Under the pieces are notes generated by a model. It was not told the origin of the DNA. It made no database searches and saw only the letters and a list, made by a program, of their open reading frames with translations. This document shows, piece after piece, positions 23,201-35,814 of a stretch of 64,000 bases of DNA. The position numbers were made by a program, and so were the translations under genes. The stretch is taken from positions 188,501 to 252,500 of the forward strand of contig LSRY02000057.1 in the NCBI GenBank assembly GCA_001643675.2. The letters run 5' to 3'. This DNA comes from Monocercomonoides exilis (Eukaryota; Preaxostyla; Oxymonadida; Polymastigidae). Within the stretch, counting starts at the first letter, position 1. Each line of letters opens with the position of its first letter.

Positions 23201-26200
23201 TGCCTGACACGATGATTGTGTCGCTCTGGTGGATTGTGATAAAGTCAATCAGATTCGTGCTTCCTGTGTGTTCTGTGGCATCCAACCCATATATCGCATT
23301 CAACCGAGCATAGCTCTCTTCCCGAAGATCGAAGCGGAACTGAGTCTCGTTGATCTGGCACGAGATGTTGTAGCACTCGACAAATATGTCGTTCCCCACC
23401 CCTGCTGTGTTTGCGCTGAAGCTCACCTTCTCAAACACAAAGCTCAGCACCCCTCTTTCTTTGCTCTCCAGATACACCCCTCCGCCTTTCCCGCTGTTGC
23501 TCTCGCAGCTGCACCGACTCATCGTTGTCTTCACCACGCTAAACCTTCCTGCTTTGTGCAGTCCAAACAGTATCCCCCCTCCCTTGTCGCTTGTCTCTGC
23601 TTTGTCATCCACAAACAAGCAGTCTCTAATCCTCACTGTGATCCCCTTCTCGCTTTTCGACACAAGCACACTCGCTTCATTGTCGCTTCTTTTCATCCCC
23701 TCAAACGATCAGTTCTCCATGTCCATGCTGTTTGCTGCCTTCCCATCGTTTGTGCTGTGCTGGGCACAACATTCCCCCACAGATATCACACATCCTCCTG
23801 TTTCGTTCAGCGATGAGATGTGCATGTTCGATAAGTTGCACTCAACACCCACCTCCTCAACCCGCAAAACACTTTGGCCCGTACAGCTCGAGTCCATCGA
23901 CAAGCCATCCACACCAAGCACCCCAGCATTGACATCAACAAACACACACTCAAACCCGTTGTTCAACTGTGCTTCTGAGTGAAACGCGCATTCTTTAATC
24001 CATAGCTCCCCACCCTTGTTAGAAATAACTGCCTTTGCTGTGCTCTCAAACCCTGCTGTCATCAGCACCTTGATCTCCCTCAATGAGAGCGATACACTGT
24101 TGCAGATGAAATACTCCAGTGGCCCTTCATATGCCTTCTCCAAGCGCAAAACCGCCTTGCCGCTTGCCTCTCCCCCAGCTTCTGCATTTTCGATCTCATA
24201 TCTGGATCCGTCGAAGGCGTCTCGTATCGGCGTCGACCCTGATATTCTCAACGCCTTCGCTCCCTCGCTTTCCTTCACCTGTCTGATGCCTTTCCACAGT
24301 GTTCTGCATGGCTCTTTCTTGCTCCCGCACCGAGTGACATCAAACCCTTCGCTGGACACATAAACCTCACTCGAAGTGTACGGAACAAGAAATACAAACA
24401 GATCGATATTTGTGTGGACTCCATCGCTCCCCACAAACAGCGTGCTATCATCTTTCATTGTCGAGTAATCAAACCTGAATGTTTCTCCTCTCACTGTGCT
24501 GTTCAGATCTGCTGCCAAGATAAATGCATTCTTCCCCATCCAGGCCACATTGCCTCCAAACACAACATCACTTTCAAAGACAAGTCCATTCTCGCTCGTG
24601 CACTTTTGGCTATTGACGTACAGGAACCCTCCTTTCCCTCTCTCCGCATCTATTGAGCAGAATGACGCATTTGTTGATCTGATCACAAACTCATCTCTTT
24701 CACTCAGCTCCACTTTTGCAACACCTCCTTCTGCACCTGCTGTGTTCTTGATATGTAAGAAGTTGTTGCTTTCAAGCAGCACAGAAGATGATATCAAAAA
24801 TGGAGTCACGCCAAACATGCAGTCTTGCAGGGTGCACCCTCTCATCGAGCATGTCCCATTTGTTGTGACAATTAGCGAAAACTCAACAACAGCCCCAGAC
24901 TCCATAGCAAATGTGCAGTTATTCAATTGAAGAATCCCACTCGATGCCACAACTGATTTCACGCTTGGCTCAAACGCCGATGGCGTTTCCATCCTCAATG
25001 ATTGGAGCATCAGAGATGAATCCGATGTCAGAACAGACATATCTACACTTCCTCTGATAGTTTCAGCAAATCTGATGACTTTTTGCTGTATTTCATCTCC
25101 TTCCTTCCCCAGCCCTTCAATTCTCAGTGCACTTGAAAATGCGAAGAAATCCATGATTTCTCCTTTGTCCTTCACCCACAATCTTCCCTCTCCCGCAATC
25201 CCGCTTCCATCAACATGCCCTATCCCGCTCCAAATTGTACTGCACGGATATGCCTCGCTTCCGCACCCTGCTGTATCATATCCTTCTGCAGACACATGCA
25301 CTTCCCCCGCCTTTCTTTCAACAACAAACAGCCGAAGATCCACACACTCTCCAAAATACTCTCTATCCACCCCCTTCATGTCAACTCCAACCTCATCATC
25401 CCCATCACACTCAAAGGCCAGTCGAGCAGCACTCACACTCTCGTTCAGCACCTGGCACATGATAAATAAATCATTCCCTTCATGTGCCTCGTTGCCTTTG
25501 AACTTCGTTCCAGACAACAGATAGTTTTCAGCGCATCCATCCCCCAATCCCATGAATATCCCTCCTCCTCTCCCGCTTTCTTTCTCCGTCTCACACTTCG
25601 TCATCCATGATAGCTCCACTGAAAATGCTTCCTCCCCCTCCATTTCGCTCTCCACACATCCACCCCTGCTGCTCTGTGTTCTGATCTCTTCAAAAACACA
25701 GTGCTCACATATCCTCAGGCGCGATCCCTCTTTCGATGTGATCAGTGCACCTGCATTCGTCCTGCATCCCCTTGCAGTTGTGTTTTTCAGCACAATATCA
25801 GATCCCGCTCTTCCATCAATCATCCCCTTTCCGTCTGTGTCCACACTGTTAATGCTGCTGTTCTCAAAAGTCACACCACAACCCCTGCATGCAACAACAC
25901 CTCCTCCAACAAATTCAACCCCACTGATTTCTGTCCTGTCCATCCGAACAACCCCACCTTTCCCAATCACAATCCATCTCCCACAGCTGTTTGCCCCACT
26001 TTCTGTGCACACAAATACACAATCGGCAAACGAGCACTGTCCGACACCGACTTCCACAACTGACTGTTCTTCAGATGCTCCAGAATAGGCATCCGGGAGC
26101 ACAAACTGAAGAAATGAGAATGTCATGTATGTCAGTGCTTCCCCCTTCACAAGCTCAAACTTCCCACTCTCTTCCACACTCATATCCTGTTTCTCTCCAT

Positions 26201-29200
26201 TCCCTTGTATTGTCAGCGACTTTCCCTCTCTGTTGATTACTCTCCCCACACTTGCTGCTCCCTCCAACTCCATGATCACATGAACGTCCTTCAGCCGCTC
26301 AAACCCCACATCCACAGACACACACGGGTTTTCTCTCAGCCCGCAATTCTCCCTGGCATTCCCTGTACCGCTCACAAACATGTATGAACTCAGCGATGGA
26401 AACAGGTAATTAATGATCGAGTCTTCCTTTCCCGCCTCAGTCAGCTCCTCCACCCACATCTTCTTCTGCGCTGTTTCGTTCGTTGCAGATCCATGCCACA
26501 ATGCTGGCAGAATCACCAGCCACGGCGAGTCGCACACCAAAAACACATCCTCCCCCTTTTCTGCAACATTGTTTGTGAACTCGTTCATCTTCATAGAATA
26601 CTCTATCTTTGTTGTTTCAAACACCACATGCACCCCTCCCCCCTTTCCGCTGTCCGACGGCACCCCACATCTGTCCACTTTGTTGTGCTCAAACACGAAC
26701 TTCCCCCCATCCCCCACACTCACCATTATCCCTCCTCCAAATGTGTAATCTGCTTCGCTCTCACACCTCTCAAACACACAGTTCTCAATCTCCCACGCTC
26801 TCCCACTCCCCACTTTCCCACTCATCACTCCTCCATTCCCTTCGTATCTTCTCACCTCGCACAATGTGCCGTTCCTCATCTCCAACCCCATTTCCTCCAA
26901 GACGCCAATCTCGTTCCCATTCCCAAAATTCGTCTCCTTTATTGTCGTGTTTCTAATGCTCACAGCATTTCCTCTTCTCATCTCCAACACACTCCCTTCG
27001 TCTTCTCTCCCCGTGTTTCGAATCGTCACCTCCTCAAATTCCACTTCAACTTCGCTCCCATCAGCAACAATTAGCCCACATCCTCTCATTGTCACTTCTT
27101 CAAATCTGCACTTCACAAGCTCCATTTTTCCTCCTTTCCCCTTCAAACATTCCACACACATATATAATGCTCCTGCCTCTGTGCAAAACGAGCATCCTTC
27201 AAATCTCAGAACACCATCGCTGCACATGAACAGACATGTTCGGGCTGATCCCTCAAACGACCAAGCACAAAACATCAGAGAGTGGAATGTGATTTTCTCC
27301 TTCGTCTCGACAAAGCATTCTTTCGCTCCTCCTCCAACTTCTCCTTCTTCTCCATCGCTTTCTTCTCTCACCACAATACGTTCCATTTCCACTTCTCCGT
27401 CAATAACCATTGGCTGCGCATCCAGTGTCATTTCTTTGTGAATCGTGAAAGTGCTCATCAGCCGCAATACTGCTGGTGCTCTAGCCCCAAACACCGCTGC
27501 TCCTGCATAAGGCACTGAAGAGCATGGAAAGTCGGAATACCCGCAGCTCGGATAGTCCATCCCGCCATTTTCCCCATACACATACCCCACACTCGGCTTT
27601 TCCCGAAAGAAAGGCACAATGGGGATCACCTCTGAAACCCTTCCGTTCTCGATCCCCATCAGCTCGCTCAAATTCGGATTGTCCCCAACATCTTTCACAA
27701 ATGAGAAATTAAACGAAACCTCACTCACCACTTCCGACAGATTCTTGCACTCCGCCATCACATTGCTCCCGCCATTCATGGCATCGTTTGCAGAGCCATC
27801 CACCCCAAATGTCACATCAATTATCCCAAAATCTCCTCCCCCTTCCTCACATCGCAACAGAAGTCCCCCTCCATAGCCTCCAACACGCCCTTCTCCACCT
27901 GCCCTGCATCCTCCAACAAATGTCACATCATCCCCACCCCCAATCCTCACCTTCCCTGTTCCTCCCACAACCACATTCATTCCTCCGCCACACCCCTTTG
28001 CTGTTCCACAACCCTCTATCCAAACATCACTCATTCTCATCTCCTTTCCGCTCCCAACAACCCCATTCACCACACTCCCATTCCCATCTGCCTGCATGAT
28101 CCCCTCAAATGTGCTGTTCTTCATTTCCAGCAGCCCTCCTTCCCGATCCCACGCAACCCCTCCCCCAGAATTGCTGCAGTGCTTCACACTCATGTTCACA
28201 GCTGTGAACGGACCCTCTGATGTGTACACAACAAGCCCGTATGCATCTGTGATCCGAACATTGTTCATGTTTATTGAGTCAAGAATGCTCGCCACATTGC
28301 CGTTCGAGCTGATGAACGAAATCCCCTCAAACTCAACAGACTCGATGCTGAACCCAGTGATCGATAGATACCCACTGCTCTGACTCACAAACGAACACTT
28401 GCATCTGCCAGCAGATGAGCCGCACACAGCTGAGCAGTCTTCGATCCAAAGCTCACTTCTGTCTCCGCTCACCAAAAATATGCTTGATTGCGCCAGTGGC
28501 AGTGCTGCTGGAAGGACACACAAGAACTGATAAAACCTCACATATGAGCCAATCCCAATCATGCATGTCCCGCTCGATTCATTCCCAACCATCTCCATTC
28601 GTGTCTTCGAAGCTGCCCCACAGAAGTCGTATCCCTTACTTGCACTCAGCGATACACTCTTTTCAAACAGATACGAGTCGCCAAACGCCAGAGCATGCTG
28701 TTTCCCGATCACACTCCTCACAGCATAGTCCACACACTTGCATCGAAACTGCTCATGCCCACACACAACCACATCATGCCCGTCGTTCCCCATGTGCACG
28801 CATGGTAGATCATCACACAGATAATACATCAGCGGAATCATCAGATCGCTCCACTTCGAATCCACTCCCATTGCTGCTCTTGTGCTTCCTGTCAACGGAA
28901 TTGCAAACAGGATATGCTCTTTTATGACACTTGCTTTCAGGTCAGGAGATACCACAAATAGGTCAGCTCCGTATTCTGCTTGGTTTGCCTCAAATGCAAG
29001 GGGTTGCTGACAGATCAAACAGCACAGCTGCATCCAGCACATTCAACAGCAAACCCCCACCTTTCCCGTTTGTCCCGCCTTCTGAGGGTGCCTGACATCC
29101 TTCAAACTGTGTCGACGATACATGAAGCTCACACGGCACATCCAGCATAGCATATACTCCTCCTCCACAGCTTCCGTCTCCATCCACTTTGCAGGCGCTG

Positions 29201-32200
29201 AATGAGCAGTTCTCTATCCACACACTCTGCTTCCTCCCACACGCTTCATCCAGCTCCAGGCATGCCCCGTCTCCACCACTCCTGCCAATGCTCGTGAACG
29301 ATGTGTTTTCCATCTTCAGCGATGATCCCTCTGCAAAATGGATCAGCCCCCCCGACCCCAGTACAGCATTCGCAAAAGTGCTGTTGTGGATTGTGGTTGG
29401 GCTGCTTGTTGCCAGTTCAATGATCCCTTGGCTCCCACTTCTGCCCTCGCTGACTCTCATCTGGTTCATTGTCATCTGGTCGATGGCGCAGGTCCCGCTT
29501 TCATTCACAAGCACCACAAAACTTCCAAACGTCACTTCTCTCTCGCCTCCGCAGCTCACCCTCAGCATCTGCACACTCCCTCCACTCACACTCACAAACC
29601 CGTATTCCACCCCACTCCCACCCCTGGCCCCTTCAATCGCACAGTCGATGAATTTCACATCGCCTGCCGATGAATATGCAAATGTCGAGCTGCCGCCGAT
29701 CGAAGCCCCCAGCTCAAAGCTGATGTTAGTGAATGTGGCTGTGACACTGCTCATCACCAATGCATCCTGCACTTTCGGTCCTGCTGCCTCCACTTTCACT
29801 CCCTTGCTTTTGCTGCTCGCATCCACCTCATACGGCCCTTTGTCCAGCATCGTCTCCTCATCAAACACAAATGTCTCTGCCAGCCTCAATATCCGCTTCG
29901 AGTTCGGGAACCGATATGTCCCAGCGCTTCCGATCGTTTTGCACATGTAGTCTGCAAATCCACACAGCCTGAAGTCCATCCCCACTGTTTTCCCACCCAC
30001 ATATGCAGGTGGCTGGAACTCCCGCAGAAACAGAACCAGTGGGACAATCAGCCCTGCATTGCTGCTCTCCATCCCACTCAGCTCATCAAAGTCTGCTCTA
30101 TTGACACCGGTCTCTAGATTGAATCCGATTGAGCCGCTGTTCACAGCCGTCGACAAGTCTGGTGCTGCCACAAACATGTTCCTCCCTTTCCAGGCCTTGC
30201 ACTCCTTGAATGTGCACTTTTTTACACTGAACTCCCAATCACTTCCCGAGCACAGAAGATACACCCCTCCTCCTTTCCTTTTCGCGGCCTCTTCCAACGG
30301 AACACAGCACCCATCAAACCCCACTTCCGAATTGCCTCCTATCCTCACATGGCCTCCAGACTCCAGCGAAACAAATACACCTCCCCCGTTCCCACCTGTG
30401 CACACACAGTTCTTCAGCGTTGTGTTTTCCACGCCAACCTCACGCCCTCTGCCCACACTGACAGAGAGAACAGCCCCATCTCCATCTGTGCGCGTGATGT
30501 TCTCCAGCGTCGCATTCGCCAAGCTCGATGCCCCAGTGTCAGATGGCTCTTTCTCGCTGAACACCTCAGCTGACAGCGCCATGTTCTCAACCCTTGTGCT
30601 TTCCATTCGCATCTGAGACAGATATATCAAAAAGGGTGATGTGCTCACCACCAAGTCTGCTGTTCCCACATCCTGCGAGCTGATTGTGATGCAACACAGC
30701 GAGAGAGTGCCTGATGCCGAAGTCATCTCAAACAGCCGCGGTGATGGTGACACCCTGGATGTGTGCAGTATCTTCATCGAGGCGGCACTCAATGCCCCAT
30801 CCCCGATCCTCACCATTGCAGATGACCCTCCCATCAGCTCCGATTTCACTATCGTCCCGCTGCACCCAAGCCCATTCATCACAATCGTCTTTCCCCCCAC
30901 CTCCACCGTTCTTGCAATCCTGAATGTGCACTCCACCAGCTGCAGCCGCTGCTCCCCAACTGAGCCTGCCTGATCCACTGCATATTCCACTGTCTTGCAC
31001 CCATCCCACTCGTATATCCCACATCCAACCTCTTCTCTTCCCTCAACATCCACATATCTCCTCAGAATCCCCACACTCAGCCACTCGTTCTTTGTTCCAA
31101 ATCGAGAGTGCAATACACTGCTTCCACTTGTCTTCGTTGTGAATGACGACACACTCAGTGCTGTGGTCTCTGGCACATATGAAAACGAGTCCAGTATTGA
31201 CACATCATCTCCATTTCCATTCCCTGCTGTGTTGTTGTGGAAGAAACAGAAATACAACCATGGCTTTTCTGAAATCGTTCCATATGCATCCCGCCAGTAT
31301 ATGGTCAATGCTCCTCCTGCTTCTGAAGATGTTCCATTGAAAAACATGCATTCATGAATGGAAGAGGAATGAATGGAATTATGAAGCAATATAAAGCACC
31401 CATTTCGGGCTGATGACTTTTCACTTGTGAATTCACAATTTCTGATAACTGGGATTTCATTCATTTCATCTGATTGTCCAAAATTATACTCTTGAATACG
31501 CATGGCTCCATCTTGACTACTGGAGCAATCTATCAAATATGAATATTTCATTTCAACTTGAATCAAAATACAAAGCATTGCGAATGATCCAAGATATCCA
31601 GTGCAATTTATTCCCATGGAATTATTTATTAATACACTTTTTCCTGGATACACCATAACAGCTCCACCATATCTGCAGCATGTGCAATTGTCGAAGATGC
31701 AACTGTCAATAACAACAACTGTTTCTGAGTTTCCATGAATGCCAATGGCACCTCCACAAACAGATAAGTCCCAATCCTCTGAACTTTCTGAGTTCAACGC
31801 TGATGAAACATTATGCCATTCACAGTTTGAGAATGAGTGTGATCCACCATCAAAAGTCTTTCTCTCCATGTTGTTGTTCCCAGAAAATGATGTTTTGGCA
31901 CAGTTCATGAATGAGTTGTTGAACGATTGGAATGAAGCACCTGGGGCATTGACTGACTCAAATACACCTCCATCAAATGCATCATGCACAGACACAAAAG
32001 AGCAACTATTACCTCGTGTTTGCAATCTGTGAAATCTATAGGCACTGGGAAGGATATGATGTTTGCAAAAAGAAATGTTGCAGAATATGGAATTTCCCAC
32101 ATTAACCTCGGCTAGTGATGGTGATGAAAGAAATGGCGGGGACGAAACTGAGATTGATAAAAACATTGAGTGCTCAACAATCAGCATTCCAGATGATGAT

Positions 32201-32643
32201 GTTCTTTTGGAATATCTGAACTCATGCTCTTTCGGAGAGCCAACAAGAGAAGGCGAACTGATCTCTATGTTGTCAACAATCAGTGTGGCATTCATCAAGT
32301 GAAGGCAAGAATTCTCAACAAGGAATGGATGTTCATTGTGGCTGCTTCTGTCAACAATCTCAATCTTGGTGCCAACAACATTCGATGAGAAAATGCAGCA
32401 GACGGCACTTCCATCTCCTTTCTGCACAATTCTGATGTTTTCCAATCCACATGTTGAATTCGAGAAAATGATTGATCCTTCGATTGTGCTTTTCCTGCTC
32501 CCAATGTTGATGTTTACCAACTCATCAACTCTTTTTGATTCATCGTTTTTTTCAATGAATGTTGACAAAATAGATTGTACATTCAAATAGCAACAAGATT
32601 CACAAATAATGATTATGAACGATTCGAATAAAACACTTGACAT
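20235..32643 (-). pseudogene. Giant beta-helix / transmembrane / kinase-like surface protein, right copy (nearly open)
   Basis: This is the inverted partner of the gene at 4955-17357, in better condition. Reading right to left it starts at ATG 32643 with a different 19-residue leader, MSSVLFESFIIIICESCCY. It is open to about 29000, where a C4 run (C3 in the other copy) shifts frame, then open to the shared TGA at 23709-23711 with its adjacent extra base. It is then open through the transmembrane helix (about 21570-21650) and kinase-like tail to TAA at 20235. With two small corrections it would be one frame of about 4,136 codons. The tail includes juxtamembrane SPEEQWRRAEKEAEKK, a Ser-rich linker, and the APE-like segment RWKAPELL at about 20730. 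HRD and DFG are absent, so catalysis is unlikely. The two genes converge tail to tail. Confidence 0.82.
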
Positions 32644-33108
32644 TGTCTTCTGATAAAATTTATGTTAATATTGATAACAGAACGTTACGCCACAGTTGTA
32701 GTGTGTTTTTGAAGTGAAAATGAAACTTAGAAATATGGTTTCTTTCTTAATCATCAAATAATGGCATATGAGATATTAATGTTCTATATTTGTGATTAGG
32801 TTTATGTTTCAAATTAATCTTCGAAATGAAAATGAATAAGTTGTTATGTTATGGTTTATTCAAAAGATTTTTATGAAGTTTTCCATTATTTCCATAAAAA
32901 TGATTTATAATATAAAAGAAAAATAATGTTGCTTATGATGATAAAACAATTAACAGGCAATTGCCATTCCTTTTCTTTTGAAAAAAAAAATATGTTCAAT
33001 ATATTCAAATGGTAAAATTTGAGCTTCTGGAATTTCTTCATGATTTTGAAATACATTGATTCAAAAATATAATTTCCATTTGTTTATATGTTGCTTTTAA
33101 TTTATATA
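32644..33108. other. AT-rich intergenic DNA upstream of the right giant gene
   Basis: This is the first sequence outside the right arm and is unrelated to the sequence upstream of the left arm. No gene seen. It presumably holds the promoter of the minus-strand gene. Confidence 0.5.
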
Positions 33109-33510
33109 GTGAGTGTTAATTATGGTGGACACTTTCAATAACTGTGGACAGTTGAATGATCTCAACAACTGTTGATAGTTGTATTTTGACAATTAACCAA
33201 ATTATTCCCTCATTGAATACAAACTTATAAGTCAAACTAAAATGAAACAACTCACTCCCTTGAATAAAGAAAGAGACATTTCAAAATTTCGGAGAAACTA
33301 AGAGAATCTGATTTCTCCGAGTTTCTTCGAAAATGAAAAATAAATTTAATATTATTTCATTGTGTTGGATGTGTGATTGAAACAATTCATATATGTTTAT
33401 ATTCAATGAAAGAATAATTGGGTTTATAGACAAAATGCAACGATCAATGGTTGTAAAGATAATTCCACTGTCCACAGTTATTGAAAGTGTCCACCATTAT
33501 TAACACTAAC
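33109..33510. mobile_element. 402-bp TA-flanked MITE
   Basis: Inverted ends of at least 44 bp begin GTGAGTGTTAATTATGGTGG at the left. The right end is the reverse complement, with two mismatches (GTTAGTGTTAATAATGGTGG). Both ends are flanked by TATA, consistent with a TA target duplication. The interior is AT-rich and non-coding. Likely a non-autonomous Tc1/mariner-type element. Confidence 0.8.
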
Positions 33511-33719
33511 TATACAGAAAATGGTGTAAGAATAGAATTAGTGAACAAAATATTTTTGGTTCTTTCAATCATTTTCGTGATCTATTGCTTTAAAGGTTAA
33601 ATAATATTGTGTTCTTTGTCTGCGCTTTGCATCTTCTGGACAAAACAAAAAAAATATTTTTGTCCAAAAATCATATAAAAAAAGGGTATGATCACTATTT
33701 TTTATCGATCAAAAATCTG

Positions 33720-34865
33720 ATGTCTTGGAAAAAGCTCTTCAAAAAGGAATGCCATGCACTGTATGAAATATTTTCATCTGAAGAATCATCCTGGAAATGG
33801 ATTCAACAACATTTTCCAAAGGAATTTGCAGTTTGCCAATGCTGCAAAAAAAGTCAAATATATCTGTCAAGGAAGGGGACATTCAAGATTCTTTAGGTGT
33901 CCAAAGTGCAAGAAAAGTGTTTCCTGACTCAAAAACATAACTTTGGAATCTTCAAAATTGCCTATTTCAACTGTGATGATGATTCTTTTGATGTTTTGGC
34001 TGGAAATCAAAGATTGGCAAATTGGAATGATGCTAAATGTATCTCAAATGACGATTGGATACTGGACAAGCGTTGCAAGGTCAACTGCGTTAAATTACTT
34101 GAATTACAGAAATGAAAAAATTGGAGGGGCTTTTTAAAATAGTGGAAATTGATGAAGCCGCATGGAGAAGACGGAAATACAAAAAAGGTTTTAACATCGA
34201 ATATATATTTAGTTTTCATTAATTTTAATTTATTTCAATTGAAAATAACTATTTTTCGAATTAGAAAAGCAGAAAAAATTAATGTGGATATTTGGAGCTG
34301 TCGAACGAAAAGGTGAAGATGAATTTGGAAAAAAATTTGTGGTCATTTTCCTAATCGAGAAAAAGAGACACTAATCCCAATAATAAAAAATCGAATCAAA
34401 GATGGAACAACAATAATCAGCGATGAGTGGAAAGCTTCCACTTGCTTATGAGAAACAGGTTACACCCACCAAACCGTCTGCCACAAACGTCATTACGTTG
34501 ATCCTGTTATGAAAGCCAATACAGACACAATCGAAAGAATGTGGACACATTTGCGATCTTTTTCCCAAATATCAGGAGTGAGAAAAGAAATACATTCCTT
34601 GAGTGCTTAAAACATTCATTGAGAAAAGATCAGGTTATCTATCCTACTGAGAAATCAAAGAAAAGGTTAAAAATTTTTAATCTGAAGATGAATTCTAATT
34701 GGAAATTGATGATTATGAAGTTGATGAAAACGAAGAAATTACTGATATGAATGAAATTTTTGGAATTAGAGATGAAGAAGATATAGAAGAAGAATATTGA
34801 CAATTAGAAAGCGAGGATTCACATCCATTTGAAGCTGGAATAGGAGAAGATTCTTCGGAATTTTA
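33720..34865 (+). pseudogene. Merlin transposase relic, second copy
   Basis: Pieces of an ISXO2-like DDE transposase lie in order. There is an N-terminal segment (MSWKKLFKKECHALYEIF), a zinc ribbon with CQCC and CPKC, then VEIDEAAWRRRKYK (first Asp, near 34145). An apparent intron follows (GTTTTAAC to TTAG, about 34189-34264), then MWIFGAVERKG, IISDEWKAS (second Asp, near 34420), DTIERMW (acidic residue, near 34530) and an acidic tail. Frames change at least twice (near 33875 and 34345) and several stops interrupt the frame, so it is non-functional. Terminal repeats could not be identified, and the element edges have probably eroded. Confidence 0.75.
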
Positions 34866-35005
34866 ACCATAAATACAATTTCGAATGAAAATTTTTTATT
34901 AAGAATTTTTTGAATTTTTTTGTACACATCACTTTTCGCAAGATGTCTTGTAATGCGTATGAACAGAGTCATCAAATAGAACTATTGATATGATAAATAT
35001 GTCTG

Positions 35006-35235
35006 AATTTTTTTGAAAAGTTCCTTTTGTTTAATTTTCAAATAGAATAAAAATTTCGTATTTCGATCAAATTTTTGTTCCCACTTACAAAATTTCGCTG
35101 TTATTAAAACAATAACTTGACAGTGTTATTGTTTCCATCTTAGTGAAGTTTCGTTAATGAGAATCGATATTTGATTGAAAAATGAAATTTTTATTTTATT
35201 TGAAAATTAAACAAAAAGAACTTTTCGAAAATTTT
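35006..35235. mobile_element. About 230-bp inverted-repeat element (MITE-like)
   Basis: The left end (TTTTTTGAAAAGTTCCTTTT, continuing TGTTTAATTTTCAAAT) is mirrored at the right by AAAAAGAACTTTTCGAAAA after ATTTGAAAATTAAACA. The repeats are about 60 bp with scattered mismatches. The target duplication is not clear. No coding content. Confidence 0.55.
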
Positions 35236-35814
35236 CGACAAGAAAATTTTCAGAAACATTTGTCAATGTCATTTCACAACACAAGTGTTAAACTTCAAAC
35301 ATTTACATCAATTAGTGATTTTTGATGAATTATCGCACAATAAATATATATATATTTATATATTTATATATAAAAATTGAAAATCAACTTATAAATTCGA
35401 TTTGAAAGATGACATTGCGCAAATGCAATTGAAGCTCTTCATTAATAAAATGCCAACAAAATAATTTTGCTCACTTTATCTGACAATTGAAATTCAAAAA
35501 GTTATTTTTGTTGTTTTGAACGTTATTCATATTATAACAATTATCTTTGCATTTTTGGTGTTATCCAGTGATAATTTTTTGCAATTTATACACATTGTTT
35601 TCTAATTTTGTTTCATGTGCTTTTTTTGAAGTGAAAAACAAATGAAAAGTTGTTTGACTTTAAGTGTCCGGAGTCTGAAATTTTGCAACGAAAATCTTGG
35701 CAAGCACCAAACAATATATTACTTAATCACATGCAAAAAAAAAAAGAAAAAAAGAAAAATATTGTTCAAAGTCTTTTGAACAAAATTGAACCATAATAAC
35801 TTATCTTGAGAGAA
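35236..35814. other. AT-rich intergenic DNA
   Basis: Contains a short TATATAT-type microsatellite near 35343-35372. No gene seen. Confidence 0.5.

Larger units (their letters stand above)
5012..32586. repeat. 27.6-kb inverted duplication (two 13.7-kb arms)
   Basis: Bases 5012-18739 reappear as reverse complement at 18854-32586, separated by a 114-bp unmatched loop (18740-18853). Near the centre, paired positions sum to 37593, and near the outer edge to 37598. The drift comes from one-base homopolymer differences, for example G5/G6 near 6702, G4/G5 near 7212, C3/C4 at 8594 versus 29000, A4/A5 near 16166 and A6/A5 near 17400. Substitutions seen include 7906 (C versus A), 8645 (C versus T) and 16989 (G versus A). 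The outer boundaries are abrupt: upstream of TTGAATGTACAATC the flanks are unrelated. Each arm holds one complete giant gene plus about 1.4 kb of 3' flank. Confidence 0.93.

Noticed and set aside
5012-32586. Palindrome dismissed outright as a fold-back read artefact
   Set aside because: There is a 114-bp unique loop, unrelated outer flanks with two different leaders, and at least three true substitutions between arms. All are unexpected for a chimeric read, although local polishing error is likely.
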